DNA from: Klebsiella sp. WP3-W18-ESBL-02
GTDB taxonomy: Bacteria; Pseudomonadota; Gammaproteobacteria; Enterobacterales; Enterobacteriaceae
DNA length: 64,000 nucleotides
Direction: 5' to 3'
Assembly: GCF_014168815.1 (NCBI RefSeq)
Contig: NZ_AP021972.1
Coordinates: 1,860,001-1,924,000, forward strand
The translations under genes were made by a program, and so were the position numbers. Positions 39,443 to 50,619 of the stretch are shown here, piece by piece (within the stretch, counting starts at the first letter, position 1; each line of letters opens with the position of its first letter). The notes under the pieces were generated by a model that made no database searches, was not told the DNA's origin, and worked only from the letters and a program-made list of their open reading frames with translations.

Positions 39443-40816
39443 ATGTCTACATTAACTTGTTTTAAAGCCTATGACATCCGTGGAAAATTAGGTGAAGAAT
39501 TAAATGAAGATATTGCATATCGTATTGGTCGTGCATACGGTGAATTTTTAAAGCCAAAAACTATTGTTGTTGGTGGCGATGTGCGTTTAACCAGCGAAAG
39601 TCTTAAAACCGCACTGGCGAACGGCCTGATGGATGCGGGTACGGATGTAATTGATATCGGCTTAAGTGGTACTGAGGAGATATATTTTGCAACCTTCCAT
39701 CTGGGCATCGATGGTGGTATTGAGGTCACTGCAAGCCATAATCCAATGGATTACAATGGGATGAAACTTGTTCGTGAAAACGCAAAACCAATCAGTGGAG
39801 ATACTGGCCTGCGCGATGTACAGCGTCTCGCTGAGGCTAATAATTTCTCTGAAGTGATACCTCATCAGCGTGGCAGCTATAAGCACATCTCAATTCTGGA
39901 TGCATATGTTGATCACTTAATGGGTTACATTGATTTTGCAAATTTCACTCGCCCAATGAAACTAGTGGTCAATTCCGGAAACGGAGCAGCAGGTCATGTT
40001 ATTGATGCAATTGAAAAACGCTTCAATGATGCCAGGATTCCCGTAACCTTTATTAAGGTCCACCATCAGCCCGATGGTACTTTTCCTAATGGAATACCTA
40101 ACCCTCTCTTACCTGAATGTCGACAGGATACCTCTGATGCAGTGAAAGATAATAATGCTGATTTTGGTATTGCATTTGATGGTGATTTCGATCGTTGCTT
40201 CCTGTTTGACGGTGAAGGCCAATTTATTGAAGGTTACTATATTGTTGGTTTATTAGGAGAAGCTTTCTTAAAAAAAGAACCCGGGGCTAAGATAATTCAT
40301 GACCCACGTCTAACATGGAATACAATTGATATTGTTAAGAAGGCTGGTGGTATTCCTGTAATGTCGAAAACTGGTCACGCATTTATTAAAGAACGCATGC
40401 GCAAAGAGGATGCAATTTATGGAGGTGAAATGAGTGCTCATCATTACTTCCGCGATTTTGCGTATTGCGACAGTGGCATGATTCCATGGTTACTAGTTGC
40501 TGAAATGTTGTGTGTCATGAATCAGTCTTTGTCAGATTTAGTATCTTCACGCATGCAGGCATTTCCTGCATCTGGTGAGATCAATCGCAAACTCGAAAAC
40601 GCAGATCGTGTTATTGATCTTATCCGACAGAAATATGAACCAAATTCCATCGTTGTTGATACTACTGATGGCGTAAGCATTGAATACAATGATTGGCGTT
40701 TTAATGTCCGAACGTCAAACACAGAGCCAGTGGTTAGGCTTAATGTAGAATCGAAAGCGGATGCACAATTGATGCAAACCAAAACTAATGAAATACTAAC
40801 ATTATTGAGCGAGTGA
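39443..40816 (+). CDS. manB: Phosphomannomutase ManB (O-antigen copy)
   Basis: Phosphomannomutase paired with manC2. 457 aa. [13 protein letters not shown] serine loop, DGDFDRC metal loop, [10 protein letters not shown] and [13 protein letters not shown] are conserved. Compared with the manB at 28341 the protein is close but the DNA is much more AT-rich, so the two copies have separate histories. ATG 39443 (M-S-T-L-T-C-F) has GAGG upstream. Confidence 0.96.
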   Translation: MSTLTCFKAYDIRGKLGEELNEDIAYRIGRAYGEFLKPKTIVVGGDVRLTSESLKTALANGLMDAGTDVIDIGLSGTEEIYFATFHLGIDGGIEVTASHNPMDYNGMKLVRENAKPISGDTGLRDVQRLAEANNFSEVIPHQRGSYKHISILDAYVDHLMGYIDFANFTRPMKLVVNSGNGAAGHVIDAIEKRFNDARIPVTFIKVHHQPDGTFPNGIPNPLLPECRQDTSDAVKDNNADFGIAFDGDFDRCFLFDGEGQFIEGYYIVGLLGEAFLKKEPGAKIIHDPRLTWNTIDIVKKAGGIPVMSKTGHAFIKERMRKEDAIYGGEMSAHHYFRDFAYCDSGMIPWLLVAEMLCVMNQSLSDLVSSRMQAFPASGEINRKLENADRVIDLIRQKYEPNSIVVDTTDGVSIEYNDWRFNVRTSNTEPVVRLNVESKADAQLMQTKTNEILTLLSE

Positions 40817-40819
40817 TCT

Positions 40820-41614
40820 GTGACATCAATGTTTTCCGCAATCTATCGATATCGCGGCTTTATTATTGATAGCATAAAAAGGGATTTTCAATCTCGCTAT
40901 CAAACCAGTTTTTTAGGTGCTGCATGGTTAGTTTTACAACCAATTGCAATGATATCGGTATATACACTTATATTTTCAGAATTGATGAGGGCAAAATTTT
41001 CAGGAGGTGGAGGGCAGTATGCATATAGCATATACCTTTGCTCAGGAGTTTTGACATGGGGACTTTTTTCCGAAACTTTAACAAATTTAGTTAATGTATT
41101 CATCAATAATTCGAATATTTTAAAGAAAATAAATTTTCCTAAAATATGTTTGCCTATTATTGTTTCAGCATCTGCATTTCTAAATTTTCTAATTATATTC
41201 TCTTTATTTCTTATTTTCTTGGTTGCTACAGGTAGTTTTCCCGGCTGGGTGATACTATCAATCATCCCTGTCCTATTTATACAAATGATTTTCACTGTAG
41301 GTTTAGGCATGTTATTGGGGGTGATGAATGTCTTTGTTCGTGATATTGGGCAGTTTATTATTATACTAACACAATTCTGGTTTTGGTTTACTCCTATTGT
41401 TTATGTAAGTAATATCATACCAGATTGGGCAAGGAAATTATTAATCCTGAACCCAATGGCTGTTCTAATCGAAGCCTATCAACAAATTCTTCTTTTTCAG
41501 CAACAACCTGATTGGCTAAAAATACTTCCTGTTGGAGTTGTCTCTGCGTTAATTTTTATATTTGCATGGAAGATTTTTAGAAAACATTCGGCTGATATTG
41601 TTGACGAGATTTGA
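40820..41614 (+). CDS. wzm: O-antigen ABC transporter permease Wzm
   Basis: Membrane subunit of the ABC-2 type exporter that moves the finished, undecaprenol-linked O polysaccharide to the periplasm. 264 aa with about six helices. N-terminal YRYRGFIIDSIKRDFQSRYQTSFLGAAWLVLQPIAM is typical of O8/O9a-type Wzm. The start is GTG at 40820, three bases after manB2; an ATG at 40829 is the alternative. Its stop is one base from the wzt ATG. Confidence 0.95.
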   Translation: MTSMFSAIYRYRGFIIDSIKRDFQSRYQTSFLGAAWLVLQPIAMISVYTLIFSELMRAKFSGGGGQYAYSIYLCSGVLTWGLFSETLTNLVNVFINNSNILKKINFPKICLPIIVSASAFLNFLIIFSLFLIFLVATGSFPGWVILSIIPVLFIQMIFTVGLGMLLGVMNVFVRDIGQFIIILTQFWFWFTPIVYVSNIIPDWARKLLILNPMAVLIEAYQQILLFQQQPDWLKILPVGVVSALIFIFAWKIFRKHSADIVDEI

Positions 41615-41615
41615 C

Positions 41616-42953
41616 ATGAGTATAATTGTAAGTAATGTCGGGAAAGCATATAAATACTATAATTCCAAATGGAAGCGATTAGTTGAGAAACTAGGCCCGG
41701 GGAATCGGGTACTACACTCAAAAAAGTGGGTTCTTAAAGATATTTCGTTCACGATTAATCCCGGTGAGTCAGTGGGGATTGTTGGGGTCAATGGCGCAGG
41801 AAAAAGCACGCTTTTAAAACTGTTGACAGGGACTACGCAACCGACTGAAGGATCAATAACTACCGTTGGGCGCGTTGCGGCATTATTAGAACTTGGCATG
41901 GGTTTTCACCCGGATTTTACTGGCCGTCAAAATGTGTATATGTCTGGCCTTATGATGGGATTGACTCGATACCAAGTTACGCAACTTATGCCCGAGATTG
42001 AGGCATTTGCTGATATTGGACATTACATCGACCAGCCTGTACGTGTGTATTCCAGCGGCATGCAAATGCGTCTTGCGTTTGCAGTTGCTACTGCATCCAG
42101 ACCTGATATTTTAATCGTTGATGAAGCATTATCGGTAGGTGATTCTCGATTTCAGGCTAAATGTTTTGCGAGGATAGCTGAGTTCAAAAAGGCAGGTACC
42201 ACGCTTCTGCTTGTTTCTCACAGTGCAAGTGATATTGTTCGACACTGTGATAGGGGTATCTTCCTGAAAAACGGGCATATTGAACTAGATGGTTCATCTC
42301 GAGACGTGACAAATCGCTATATGGATGAATTATTTGGAAAGTCTGATGATTCAAATCTTGATTTATCTGAATCACCGAGGATTGAATCACAAAAGGCTGA
42401 ATCGCAAAAGGCTGAATCGCAAAAGGCTGAATCAGATTTTAATGAATTTGATCCTGCTGGGGTAGCGGATCTATACCATACGCGCATCGGATATCGCCCG
42501 GAGGAATACCGCTGGGGTCAGGGCGGGGCTAGAATTATCGACTATATAATCCGAGTAAACAATAAATATTACCCCACTAGTATTGAAAGTAATCAGCATA
42601 CTGATTTCATTATAAAAGTTATTTTTGATGAGTCATTTGATAATGTTGTACCGGGTATTTTGATTAAGACACTTGATGGATTATTTCTATATGGAACGAA
42701 TTCATTTCTTGCATCATCAGGTCGTGAAAGCTGCTCAGTACAACGCGGTGACGTAAAAATATTTAAGTTCAGTTTCCCTCTCAATTTAAACAGCGGAGAT
42801 TATATGCTGTCATTTGGGGTTTCTGCCGGAGATCCCCGGGGGGAAATGGTTCCTCTAGACCGTCGTTATGATTCGATTATTTTGCATATCAACAAGAAGA
42901 TGGAGTTCTGGGGTGTTGTCGACCTAAAATCTTCTTTTTCTTGTTGTAATTAA
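41616..42953 (+). CDS. wzt: O-antigen ABC transporter ATPase Wzt with C-terminal carbohydrate-binding domain
   Basis: ATPase subunit of the O-antigen exporter. 445 aa. Walker A GVNGAGKST (57-65), signature YSSGMQMRL (145-153), Walker B ILIVDE (165-170) and switch His (SHS, about 201). After a linker (about 241-285) comes an extended C-terminal domain (about 286-445), the kind that in O8/O9a recognises the capped non-reducing end of the polymer. This domain is expected to be specific for the WbdD-type cap made by the next gene. The linker has three QKAES repeats. ATG 41616 follows the wzm stop by one base. Confidence 0.95.
   Translation: MSIIVSNVGKAYKYYNSKWKRLVEKLGPGNRVLHSKKWVLKDISFTINPGESVGIVGVNGAGKSTLLKLLTGTTQPTEGSITTVGRVAALLELGMGFHPDFTGRQNVYMSGLMMGLTRYQVTQLMPEIEAFADIGHYIDQPVRVYSSGMQMRLAFAVATASRPDILIVDEALSVGDSRFQAKCFARIAEFKKAGTTLLLVSHSASDIVRHCDRGIFLKNGHIELDGSSRDVTNRYMDELFGKSDDSNLDLSESPRIESQKAESQKAESQKAESDFNEFDPAGVADLYHTRIGYRPEEYRWGQGGARIIDYIIRVNNKYYPTSIESNQHTDFIIKVIFDESFDNVVPGILIKTLDGLFLYGTNSFLASSGRESCSVQRGDVKIFKFSFPLNLNSGDYMLSFGVSAGDPRGEMVPLDRRYDSIILHINKKMEFWGVVDLKSSFSCCN
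42390..42434 (+). repeat. Three 15-bp tandem repeats in the Wzt linker
   Basis: CAA AAG GCT GAA TCG is repeated three times (last codon TCA in the third copy), giving QKAES x3 at Wzt residues 259-273. The unit length keeps the frame, so copy number can change without breaking the protein. Confidence 0.95.
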
Positions 42954-42973
42954 GCCGGAGATGTAATTAGGTT

Positions 42974-44911
42974 ATGAATACCGATTTAGAGTATCTAGTT
43001 TCACAACTGCCAGAAATTTACCAGACTATTTATGGTCATAATAAATGGGCAGATGCATCTTCACGAGACTGCAACGTTCGTTTAGGTTTAATTACTGAAC
43101 AATACTGCAAACTAGAAAAAGTGCTCGGGAGACCATTGCGAGTTCTCGACTTAGGCTGTGCTCAAGGCTTTTTTAGTTTAAGTCTTGCCGCGTTAGGGGC
43201 AACCGTCCGTGGTGTGGATTTCTTGCCCGCTAATATTAAGGTCTGCCAAGCTTTGGCTGCAGAAAATCCAACGTATAAATGTACTTTTGAAGTTGGACGC
43301 ATTGAAGATATTATTAAAACATCGAATGTAAATGACTACGATCTCGTAATAGGTTTAAGTGTTTTCCATCATATTGTTCATGAACATGGACTTGAACAGG
43401 TGAAGCAATGGCTCAAACATTTGGGCGATTGCACAGAAATTATTATTATGGAGCTGGCTTTACGTGAAGAGCCGCTTTACTGGGGAAACTCATTACCTGA
43501 AAATCCGGCTGACCTTATTGATTACTGTTCCTTTTATCGTTTAATTGGCGAATTTGAAACTCATCTTTCAATGATAAACAGGCCAATGTACGTCATCAGT
43601 AACAAGCGAGTAGTTCTGGATAACTTTGTAGGAACATTTAATTCATGGCGCAAAGCACCACATAATATGAGTGATAGTGTGCCACATGAGGGTACCAGAC
43701 GTTACTATTTTGGTGATTCATTTGTCTGTAAAAAATGTACTTTCCCAACTAGAGGAGGTGTTGAAACCTTCCAAAGTAAAAGAAATCGAACTGAGATTAT
43801 GCATGAAGCGGAATTTCTTAGCAAACCACCTGCCGCGTTTAAGGCTCCGCAGCTTATAGAAAGTAAAATAAATAGGCATGATGGCTGGTTGGCTATGGAG
43901 CGTATTCAGGGTTCACTATTATGTGAACTTTTGGCTGAAAAACATAATGTTAATATTGAGAAAGTTTTAAAAGATATATTAGCGGAGCTTGTTATATTAG
44001 AAAATGAAGGCCTATATCATGATGATATCCGTACTTGGAATATTATTTATGATAGTAGTAATGATTGTTATCGATTGATTGATTATGGTTCTATTTCAGA
44101 AAAGAAAAAAGATTGTGGCTGGCCATATGATCCCATTCTTTCTTTCTTTGTTTTTATTAATGAAATCATTCAGAATCACACTGATAAAAAGGTTATTTGG
44201 CGTAAAGGCTATATAAACCCATTCACGCTTCCTCCGTTATATCAAAATTGGTTGGGGGAATTATGGCGTAAACCAGTGGAAGACTGGAATTTTGCTTTGG
44301 TAGCTGAATTATTTGAAATAAGGCATACTTTACCAAACTTTTCAGCAAGCATAACGGGTGCAGAATTATGGGTTGTAGCCCAGGAACAACTTGCCATCGA
44401 TATGCAAAATTTAGGTCTCATTAATAGTGAACGAGTCGACCACTTATCAGCAACTTCTGAGGAGAGTTTTAGGCAAATTGCAGCATTGCGACAAGAATTA
44501 CTAAACGTTAAAGAGCAATATTCATCTTTACAACGCCTAAATTCTGCACTTATTAATATCTCTAAGCTGAAAATAATAAAACCATTCCGTTATATTAGTA
44601 CACAATTAAAATTATTAAGACAGCACGGGTTAAAAAAAAGAATTAAACATTTGGTTAAGCGATTGTTACTTAAAGTTGCTAAAGTATTTCAGGCTAACCA
44701 CAATTTAAAAAATTTCACCCGTAAAATACTGTATAAAACTGGGACGTACAACTTAGCTTTCAAAATATATCGTCGAATGTTTCCAGTTTTAATAAATACC
44801 GAAGATTCAGACGTTTGGTTAGATAGCAAAATTAATGCTCAATTAAACAGTTCTGAGTTGGTACCTGAGGAAGTTGCAAAAATTCATAAAATGATTAAAA
44901 AAAATAATTGA
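42974..44911 (+). CDS. wbdD: WbdD-like O-antigen chain terminator (methyltransferase-kinase)
   Basis: Caps the non-reducing end of the growing polymer with phosphate and methyl groups and so stops extension. 645 aa. SAM-dependent methyltransferase domain about 1-210 (motif I VLDLGCAQG 57-65; FHHIVHEHG 131-139). Kinase domain about 235-460 with catalytic loop HDDIRTWN (349-356, Asp351) and metal Asp370 in LIDYGS. Then a coiled-coil stretch about 465-530 and a C-terminal basic region (IIKPFRYISTQLKLLRQHG) that recruits the polymerase/membrane. From memory the E. coli O9a protein is 708 aa; the missing part falls in the coiled coil, the chain-length ruler. Confidence 0.92.
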   Translation: MNTDLEYLVSQLPEIYQTIYGHNKWADASSRDCNVRLGLITEQYCKLEKVLGRPLRVLDLGCAQGFFSLSLAALGATVRGVDFLPANIKVCQALAAENPTYKCTFEVGRIEDIIKTSNVNDYDLVIGLSVFHHIVHEHGLEQVKQWLKHLGDCTEIIIMELALREEPLYWGNSLPENPADLIDYCSFYRLIGEFETHLSMINRPMYVISNKRVVLDNFVGTFNSWRKAPHNMSDSVPHEGTRRYYFGDSFVCKKCTFPTRGGVETFQSKRNRTEIMHEAEFLSKPPAAFKAPQLIESKINRHDGWLAMERIQGSLLCELLAEKHNVNIEKVLKDILAELVILENEGLYHDDIRTWNIIYDSSNDCYRLIDYGSISEKKKDCGWPYDPILSFFVFINEIIQNHTDKKVIWRKGYINPFTLPPLYQNWLGELWRKPVEDWNFALVAELFEIRHTLPNFSASITGAELWVVAQEQLAIDMQNLGLINSERVDHLSATSEESFRQIAALRQELLNVKEQYSSLQRLNSALINISKLKIIKPFRYISTQLKLLRQHGLKKRIKHLVKRLLLKVAKVFQANHNLKNFTRKILYKTGTYNLAFKIYRRMFPVLINTEDSDVWLDSKINAQLNSSELVPEEVAKIHKMIKKNN

Positions 44912-44921
44912 GGATACTATT

Positions 44922-47411
44922 TTGCATATTCTAATTGATGTCCAGGGATTACAGTCAGAAAGTAAAAGCCGGGGTATCGGTCGTTATACATTAGAACTTA
45001 CTCGTGCGATAATCCTTAATAGGGGAGAGCACCGCATCAGTGTTCTTATTAATGGACTATATCCAATTAATAATATCAACGAAGTCAAGTCTAAGCTATG
45101 TGACATTCTTCCTGAGCATGAGTGTTATATTTTTTCAGGAGTTAGCCCGACCGCAAATCGTGATAAAAATAATCTCTATCGTTCAAAATTAACTCAGCAG
45201 TGTCGTGAGCTGGCAATCGAGAATATTTCCCCAGATATTGTTCTGGTAAGTAGTTTCTTTGAAGGTTTTACAGATAATTTTACAGTAAATATATCTAAAA
45301 GTACTGACTGGAAGACATTTGTAATTTGTTACGATCTAATTCCACTTCTTAACAAAGAACGATATTTGTGCGATCCAGTTTTTGAACAGTTTTATATGAA
45401 TAAATTAGCGGAGCTAGCGGGTTCAGATGGGCTACTTGCCATATCTGAGTCGTCTCGACAAGAAGCAATTATTCATACTGGAATTCCAGCTGAGAAAGTA
45501 ACAAATATATCGTCTGCTGCCAGCGATTCATTCAGAAAAATAGCTTCGACAGATGAATATTTCTCAGGTTTGATAAACAAACTTAAATTGCCGAAGAAAT
45601 TTATTCTTGCTCTCGCTATGATGGAACCTAGAAAGAATATCGAGACGATGGTAATTGCTTACAGTAAATTACCGGAGACTTTGCGAAATAATTACCAACT
45701 TGTTTTGGCTTATAACGTAAATTCTGCTGAGAAGCAACAGATCATCGATTTAGCAAAGGATAACGGAGTAGTCGAATCATCATTAATTTTTACCGGTTAC
45801 CTAAGTGATGATGAACTTATTGCAATATATAATCTATGTACTCTTTTTGTTTTCCCATCTCTTCATGAAGGATTCGGCTTGCCACCATTAGAGGCAATGA
45901 AGTGTGGTGCAGCAACATTGAGCTCAAATACAACAAGTTTGCCTGAGGTAATGGGGTGGGATCAGGCAATGTTTGATCCTACAAATCCTGAGGATATGTC
46001 AAATAAGATTGCTAAGGCTCTGACTGATAGCAATTTCTATGAACAACTTAAAGCAAATGCTGAAACTCAAGTTATTAAATTTTCTTGGGATTTATCGGCA
46101 ACGCGTGCTATTGATACGATGGCAAAACTTGTTAATAATAAAACTTCGTCAAGCAAAGGTTTTATCTTTGATGATTTTATTAATTCACTTGAAATATCAT
46201 CTGGTGTATCCAAACAGGATTATTTGAAATTTGCATGGTCGCTTGTGCGAAATAACTATAGGATGCACAAACGTAAATTGTTGGTTGATATATCTGTATT
46301 GGTTCACCATGATGCTAAAACAGGAATTCAACGCGTTTCACGCAGTATCCTTAGTCAACTAATGGCAATGCAAATTGAAGGTTACAACATTCATCCTGTG
46401 TACTACACTATAGGTGAATGTTACCGCTATGCGAATAAATATAAAGCCAGAAGCTTCGGTGTTAATGAAACTGAGGATAAAGCAGTATTATTTACGAAAG
46501 ATGATATTCTGCTAGTTGCCGATCTTACTGCCCATTTGTTCCCTGCTATTCTTCCTGAAATTGATGAAATAAGAAAAGTAGGTGTGAATGTCAATTTTAT
46601 TGTTTACGATATTTTACCTATTCTTCATCCTGAATGGTGTGCTGAAAGTATAAGGCTTGCATTCCCCTCATGGTTGGAAGGTATTGCTGCTCATGGTGAT
46701 CAACTTATCTGCATATCCGAAAGTGTTGCCAATGAAACTCGAAATTGGCTCCAAAACCAGCAAAAATATATTAACCCATTTATTAAAGTTTCTAGCTTCC
46801 ACTTAGGTGCAGACATTGATGGTAGCATGCCATCAAGTGGTCTCCCAGATTCTGCAACCATGTTTATAAAAAAAATGGAAGAATTACCTACGTTCCTAAT
46901 GGTAGGTACATTAGAGCCAAGAAAAGGGCATGAACAGACGCTTGCAGCATTCAATAAACTTTGGGCTGATGGCCATCAATTCCAATTATGTATCATCGGC
47001 AAACAAGGGTGGAATGTTGAGGATCTAGTATCAAAAATTAATACCAGTTCTGAGTACAACAAACATTTATTCTGGCTTCAAGATATAAGTGATGAATATC
47101 TTGAATTAATTTATACTAAATCATGCGCGTTGATTTTTGCATCAAAAGGTGAAGGTTTTGGCCTTCCATTGATCGAAGCTGCTCAAAAGAATATACCTCT
47201 TATCATCAGGGACATTCCTGTTTTTAGAGAAGTAGTCGGTTCGCATGCATATTATTTCAAGGGTGAAAATCCTAATGATATTAGTCAGGCGATTATTGAA
47301 TGGTATTCACTGTACCAATGTGATAAGCATCCTAAATCAATTGATGTTAAATGGTTGACTTGGCGTCAGAGTGTCGAGCAACTTCTGAGTAAATTGCCAT
47401 TAATAAGCTAA
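44922..47411 (+). CDS. wbdA: WbdA-like two-domain glycosyltransferase (O-antigen polymerase)
   Basis: Processive polymerising transferase of the O-antigen backbone. 829 aa with two GT4 (GT-B) domains: about 1-405 and 445-829. Each has the E-x7-E motif: Glu316/Glu324 (EGFGLPPLE) and Glu744/Glu752 (EGFGLPLIE), so two different linkages are expected. The start codon is TTG at 44922, chosen because M-H-I-L-I-D-V-Q-G aligns with WbdA and GAGGA stands seven bases upstream. In O9a WbdA adds alpha-mannose; here the linked gmd/rmd genes suggest D-rhamnose as the substrate. Confidence 0.88.
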   Translation: MHILIDVQGLQSESKSRGIGRYTLELTRAIILNRGEHRISVLINGLYPINNINEVKSKLCDILPEHECYIFSGVSPTANRDKNNLYRSKLTQQCRELAIENISPDIVLVSSFFEGFTDNFTVNISKSTDWKTFVICYDLIPLLNKERYLCDPVFEQFYMNKLAELAGSDGLLAISESSRQEAIIHTGIPAEKVTNISSAASDSFRKIASTDEYFSGLINKLKLPKKFILALAMMEPRKNIETMVIAYSKLPETLRNNYQLVLAYNVNSAEKQQIIDLAKDNGVVESSLIFTGYLSDDELIAIYNLCTLFVFPSLHEGFGLPPLEAMKCGAATLSSNTTSLPEVMGWDQAMFDPTNPEDMSNKIAKALTDSNFYEQLKANAETQVIKFSWDLSATRAIDTMAKLVNNKTSSSKGFIFDDFINSLEISSGVSKQDYLKFAWSLVRNNYRMHKRKLLVDISVLVHHDAKTGIQRVSRSILSQLMAMQIEGYNIHPVYYTIGECYRYANKYKARSFGVNETEDKAVLFTKDDILLVADLTAHLFPAILPEIDEIRKVGVNVNFIVYDILPILHPEWCAESIRLAFPSWLEGIAAHGDQLICISESVANETRNWLQNQQKYINPFIKVSSFHLGADIDGSMPSSGLPDSATMFIKKMEELPTFLMVGTLEPRKGHEQTLAAFNKLWADGHQFQLCIIGKQGWNVEDLVSKINTSSEYNKHLFWLQDISDEYLELIYTKSCALIFASKGEGFGLPLIEAAQKNIPLIIRDIPVFREVVGSHAYYFKGENPNDISQAIIEWYSLYQCDKHPKSIDVKWLTWRQSVEQLLSKLPLIS

Positions 47412-47532
47412 GCTAACAATGCTAGCACTCTCGTGTATCGACATGATTCATTCATGGTATTATGTCGCTAATCTGGAAAAGCAACATAAAGGTTGATATA
47501 ATCTCTGCTTGCTAAAGTCTAATTTGTTTTAA

Positions 47533-48581
<1,049 letters not shown>

Positions 48582-48582
<1 letters not shown>

Positions 48583-49478
48583 TGTTTACCGCCGGAAAAC
48601 ATGCCCTGGTCACAGGACTCAATGGATTTACCGGCCGCTATGTGGCAGCGGAATTATCCGCTGCCGGATATCGGGTATTCGGTCTTGGCTCTACGCCTTC
48701 TAACCAGCTAGATTATTTCCAGGTTGATTTAACTGATATTTCTGGGCTAACAAATGTTATTAAACAAATAAAACCAAATGTAGTTATTCACCTGGCGGCA
48801 ATAGCCTATGTTGGGCATGGAGATGCAGATGGATTTTATAATATAAATTTATTAGGCACGCGAAATCTGCTGCAAGCATTGTGTACTAGTCATTCTGAAT
48901 TAGATGGTATTCTCCTCTCTAGTAGTGCCAATATTTATGGTAATAGCCTTGGGGGGCGGTTGAATGAGAACACACCGGCAAACCCTGCAAATGACTATGC
49001 AGTAAGTAAACTCGGCATGGAGTATATGTCTCGTTTATGGATGGACCGTTTACCTATATTTATTACTCGGCCATTTAATTATACCGGAGTAGGGCAGGCT
49101 GATAATTTTCTGTTGCCAAAAATTGTTAAGCATTTTAAAAATAAATCACCAACTATAGAGTTGGGAAATATTGACGTTTGGCGAGATTTTACTGATGTTC
49201 GAGCTCTTAGCCAGGCCTATGTGAGACTATTAGCAGCTAGACCTTATGGTGAAATTATTAATATTTGTTCTGGCCGCACTTACTCTTTACGAAAAGTGAT
49301 CGAGCTATGTGAGAAGATTACTGGTCAGCATATAGATATTCGTGTTAATCAAGCTTTTGTTCGTCATAATGAAGTAAAAACTCTGTGTGGTGACACAACA
49401 AAACTTCAGTCATTTATTCCTGACTGGAATGTCCCTCCGCTTGAAGATACCTTGCGCTGGATGCTGGAAAGTGATTAA
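48582..49478 (+). CDS. rmd: GDP-4-keto-6-deoxy-D-mannose reductase Rmd-like (GDP-D-rhamnose; Tld possible)
   Basis: Extended SDR, 298 aa. TGLNGFTG (11-18) binds the cofactor; Tyr139-x3-Lys143 is the catalytic pair; RPFNYTGVGQADNFLLPKI (about 158-176) and NIDVWRDFTDVRALSQAY (about 195-212) match the Rmd group. It directly follows gmd (TGATG overlap), as in A-band loci. Rmd gives GDP-D-rhamnose; the related Tld gives GDP-6-deoxy-D-talose from the same substrate, and I cannot exclude Tld from motifs alone. Confidence 0.82.
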
Positions 49479-50614
49479 TGAAAGTTATATTTGGAACCGA
49501 TGCAATTAAATATCCGTTGACCGGAATTGGTCGTTATGCTTTCGAGTTGGCTAAATGCCTTTCCCGCAGCCAAGATATATCCGAACTTTGCTTTTTACGT
49601 GCGCATAAATTAACAACGCAACTCCCTGTTGCGCGTGAGTCAAGTCTCAGCACAGATGGCATTAAGCAATATCTAAAAAAAAATCGCTTGGCTTCTGAAA
49701 TATATCGGGTTTCGGCACCGTGGTTAAAGACGAATGTTTTAAGAAAGCATAAAGATGCTATTTATCATGGGCCGAATTTCTACCTTCCTCCCAGGGTAGA
49801 TAATTGTGTGGTTACCTTTCACGATTTATCTGTTTTTACTTTGCCTCATTGTCACCCGCCTGAACGTGTTCGCTATATGCAAAAAGAATTGTTGCAAACA
49901 ATAAAACGTGCGGAAGTAATAATTTCAGATTCTGATTTTACAAGAAATGAGCTGATTAATTTTTTTAATTTATCTGAAAAAAAAGTCTTTACAGCAAAGT
50001 TGGCTTGCAGCGATCAATTTAGGCCATATAAAAAAGAAACTATTGAGCCCATACTTAATAAATTTAACCTGAAGTTCAAGCAGTATACTTTATTTATGGG
50101 TTCGATCGAACCAAGAAAAAATATTTCTACTTTGCTTGATGCGTATGAGCGAATACCACTCAAGCGCAGGCAACAGACTCCGTTAGTGATCAGTGGCTTC
50201 AAAGGTTGGAGAAGTGAAAATCTTCATTTTCGTTTCGAAAAAGGCGAGCGAGAAGGTTGGCTTAGGTATCTTGGCTTTACCGCTTCTTCAGATTTGCCTG
50301 CTCTTTATGCCGGAGCTGTAAGTTTCTTGTTTCCATCGCTGTATGAGGGTTTTGGACTACCTGTCTTAGAGGCAATGGCCTCTGGCACACCGGTAGTCTG
50401 TTCAGATAGTTCTTCACTTCCGGAAGTTGCAGGGCCGGGCGCATTAATGTGTGATGCTATGGATGTTGAAACATTAACAAGTTTAATTATAAAAAGTCTT
50501 GATGACGATGTCTGGCAGTTGCATGCCGTAGAACTCGGGAAAATACATGCAGGTAAGTTCTCATGGGAAAGATGCGCGGCGGAGACGATTGCAGCATACA
50601 AACAGGTTAGATAA
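49478..50614 (+). CDS. wbdB: WbdB/WbpY-like glycosyltransferase
   Basis: GT4 retaining transferase, 378 aa. N-terminal IFGTDAIKYPLTGIGRYAFELAKCL and the E-x7-E motif with Glu290/Glu298 (EGFGLPVLE). By position and sequence type it corresponds to WbdB (O8/O9a) or WbpY (A-band), which adds adaptor residues between the primer and the repeat domain. It overlaps rmd by one base (TAATG). The sugar it transfers, D-mannose or D-rhamnose, is inferred only. Confidence 0.85.
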   Translation: MKVIFGTDAIKYPLTGIGRYAFELAKCLSRSQDISELCFLRAHKLTTQLPVARESSLSTDGIKQYLKKNRLASEIYRVSAPWLKTNVLRKHKDAIYHGPNFYLPPRVDNCVVTFHDLSVFTLPHCHPPERVRYMQKELLQTIKRAEVIISDSDFTRNELINFFNLSEKKVFTAKLACSDQFRPYKKETIEPILNKFNLKFKQYTLFMGSIEPRKNISTLLDAYERIPLKRRQQTPLVISGFKGWRSENLHFRFEKGEREGWLRYLGFTASSDLPALYAGAVSFLFPSLYEGFGLPVLEAMASGTPVVCSDSSSLPEVAGPGALMCDAMDVETLTSLIIKSLDDDVWQLHAVELGKIHAGKFSWERCAAETIAAYKQVR

Positions 50615-50619
50615 AAGTA

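Noticed and set aside
41616..42953. Wzt QKAES repeats as a CRISPR-like or phase-variable switch
   Set aside because: Units are contiguous without spacers, and a 15-bp unit cannot switch the frame on and off; only length variation is possible.
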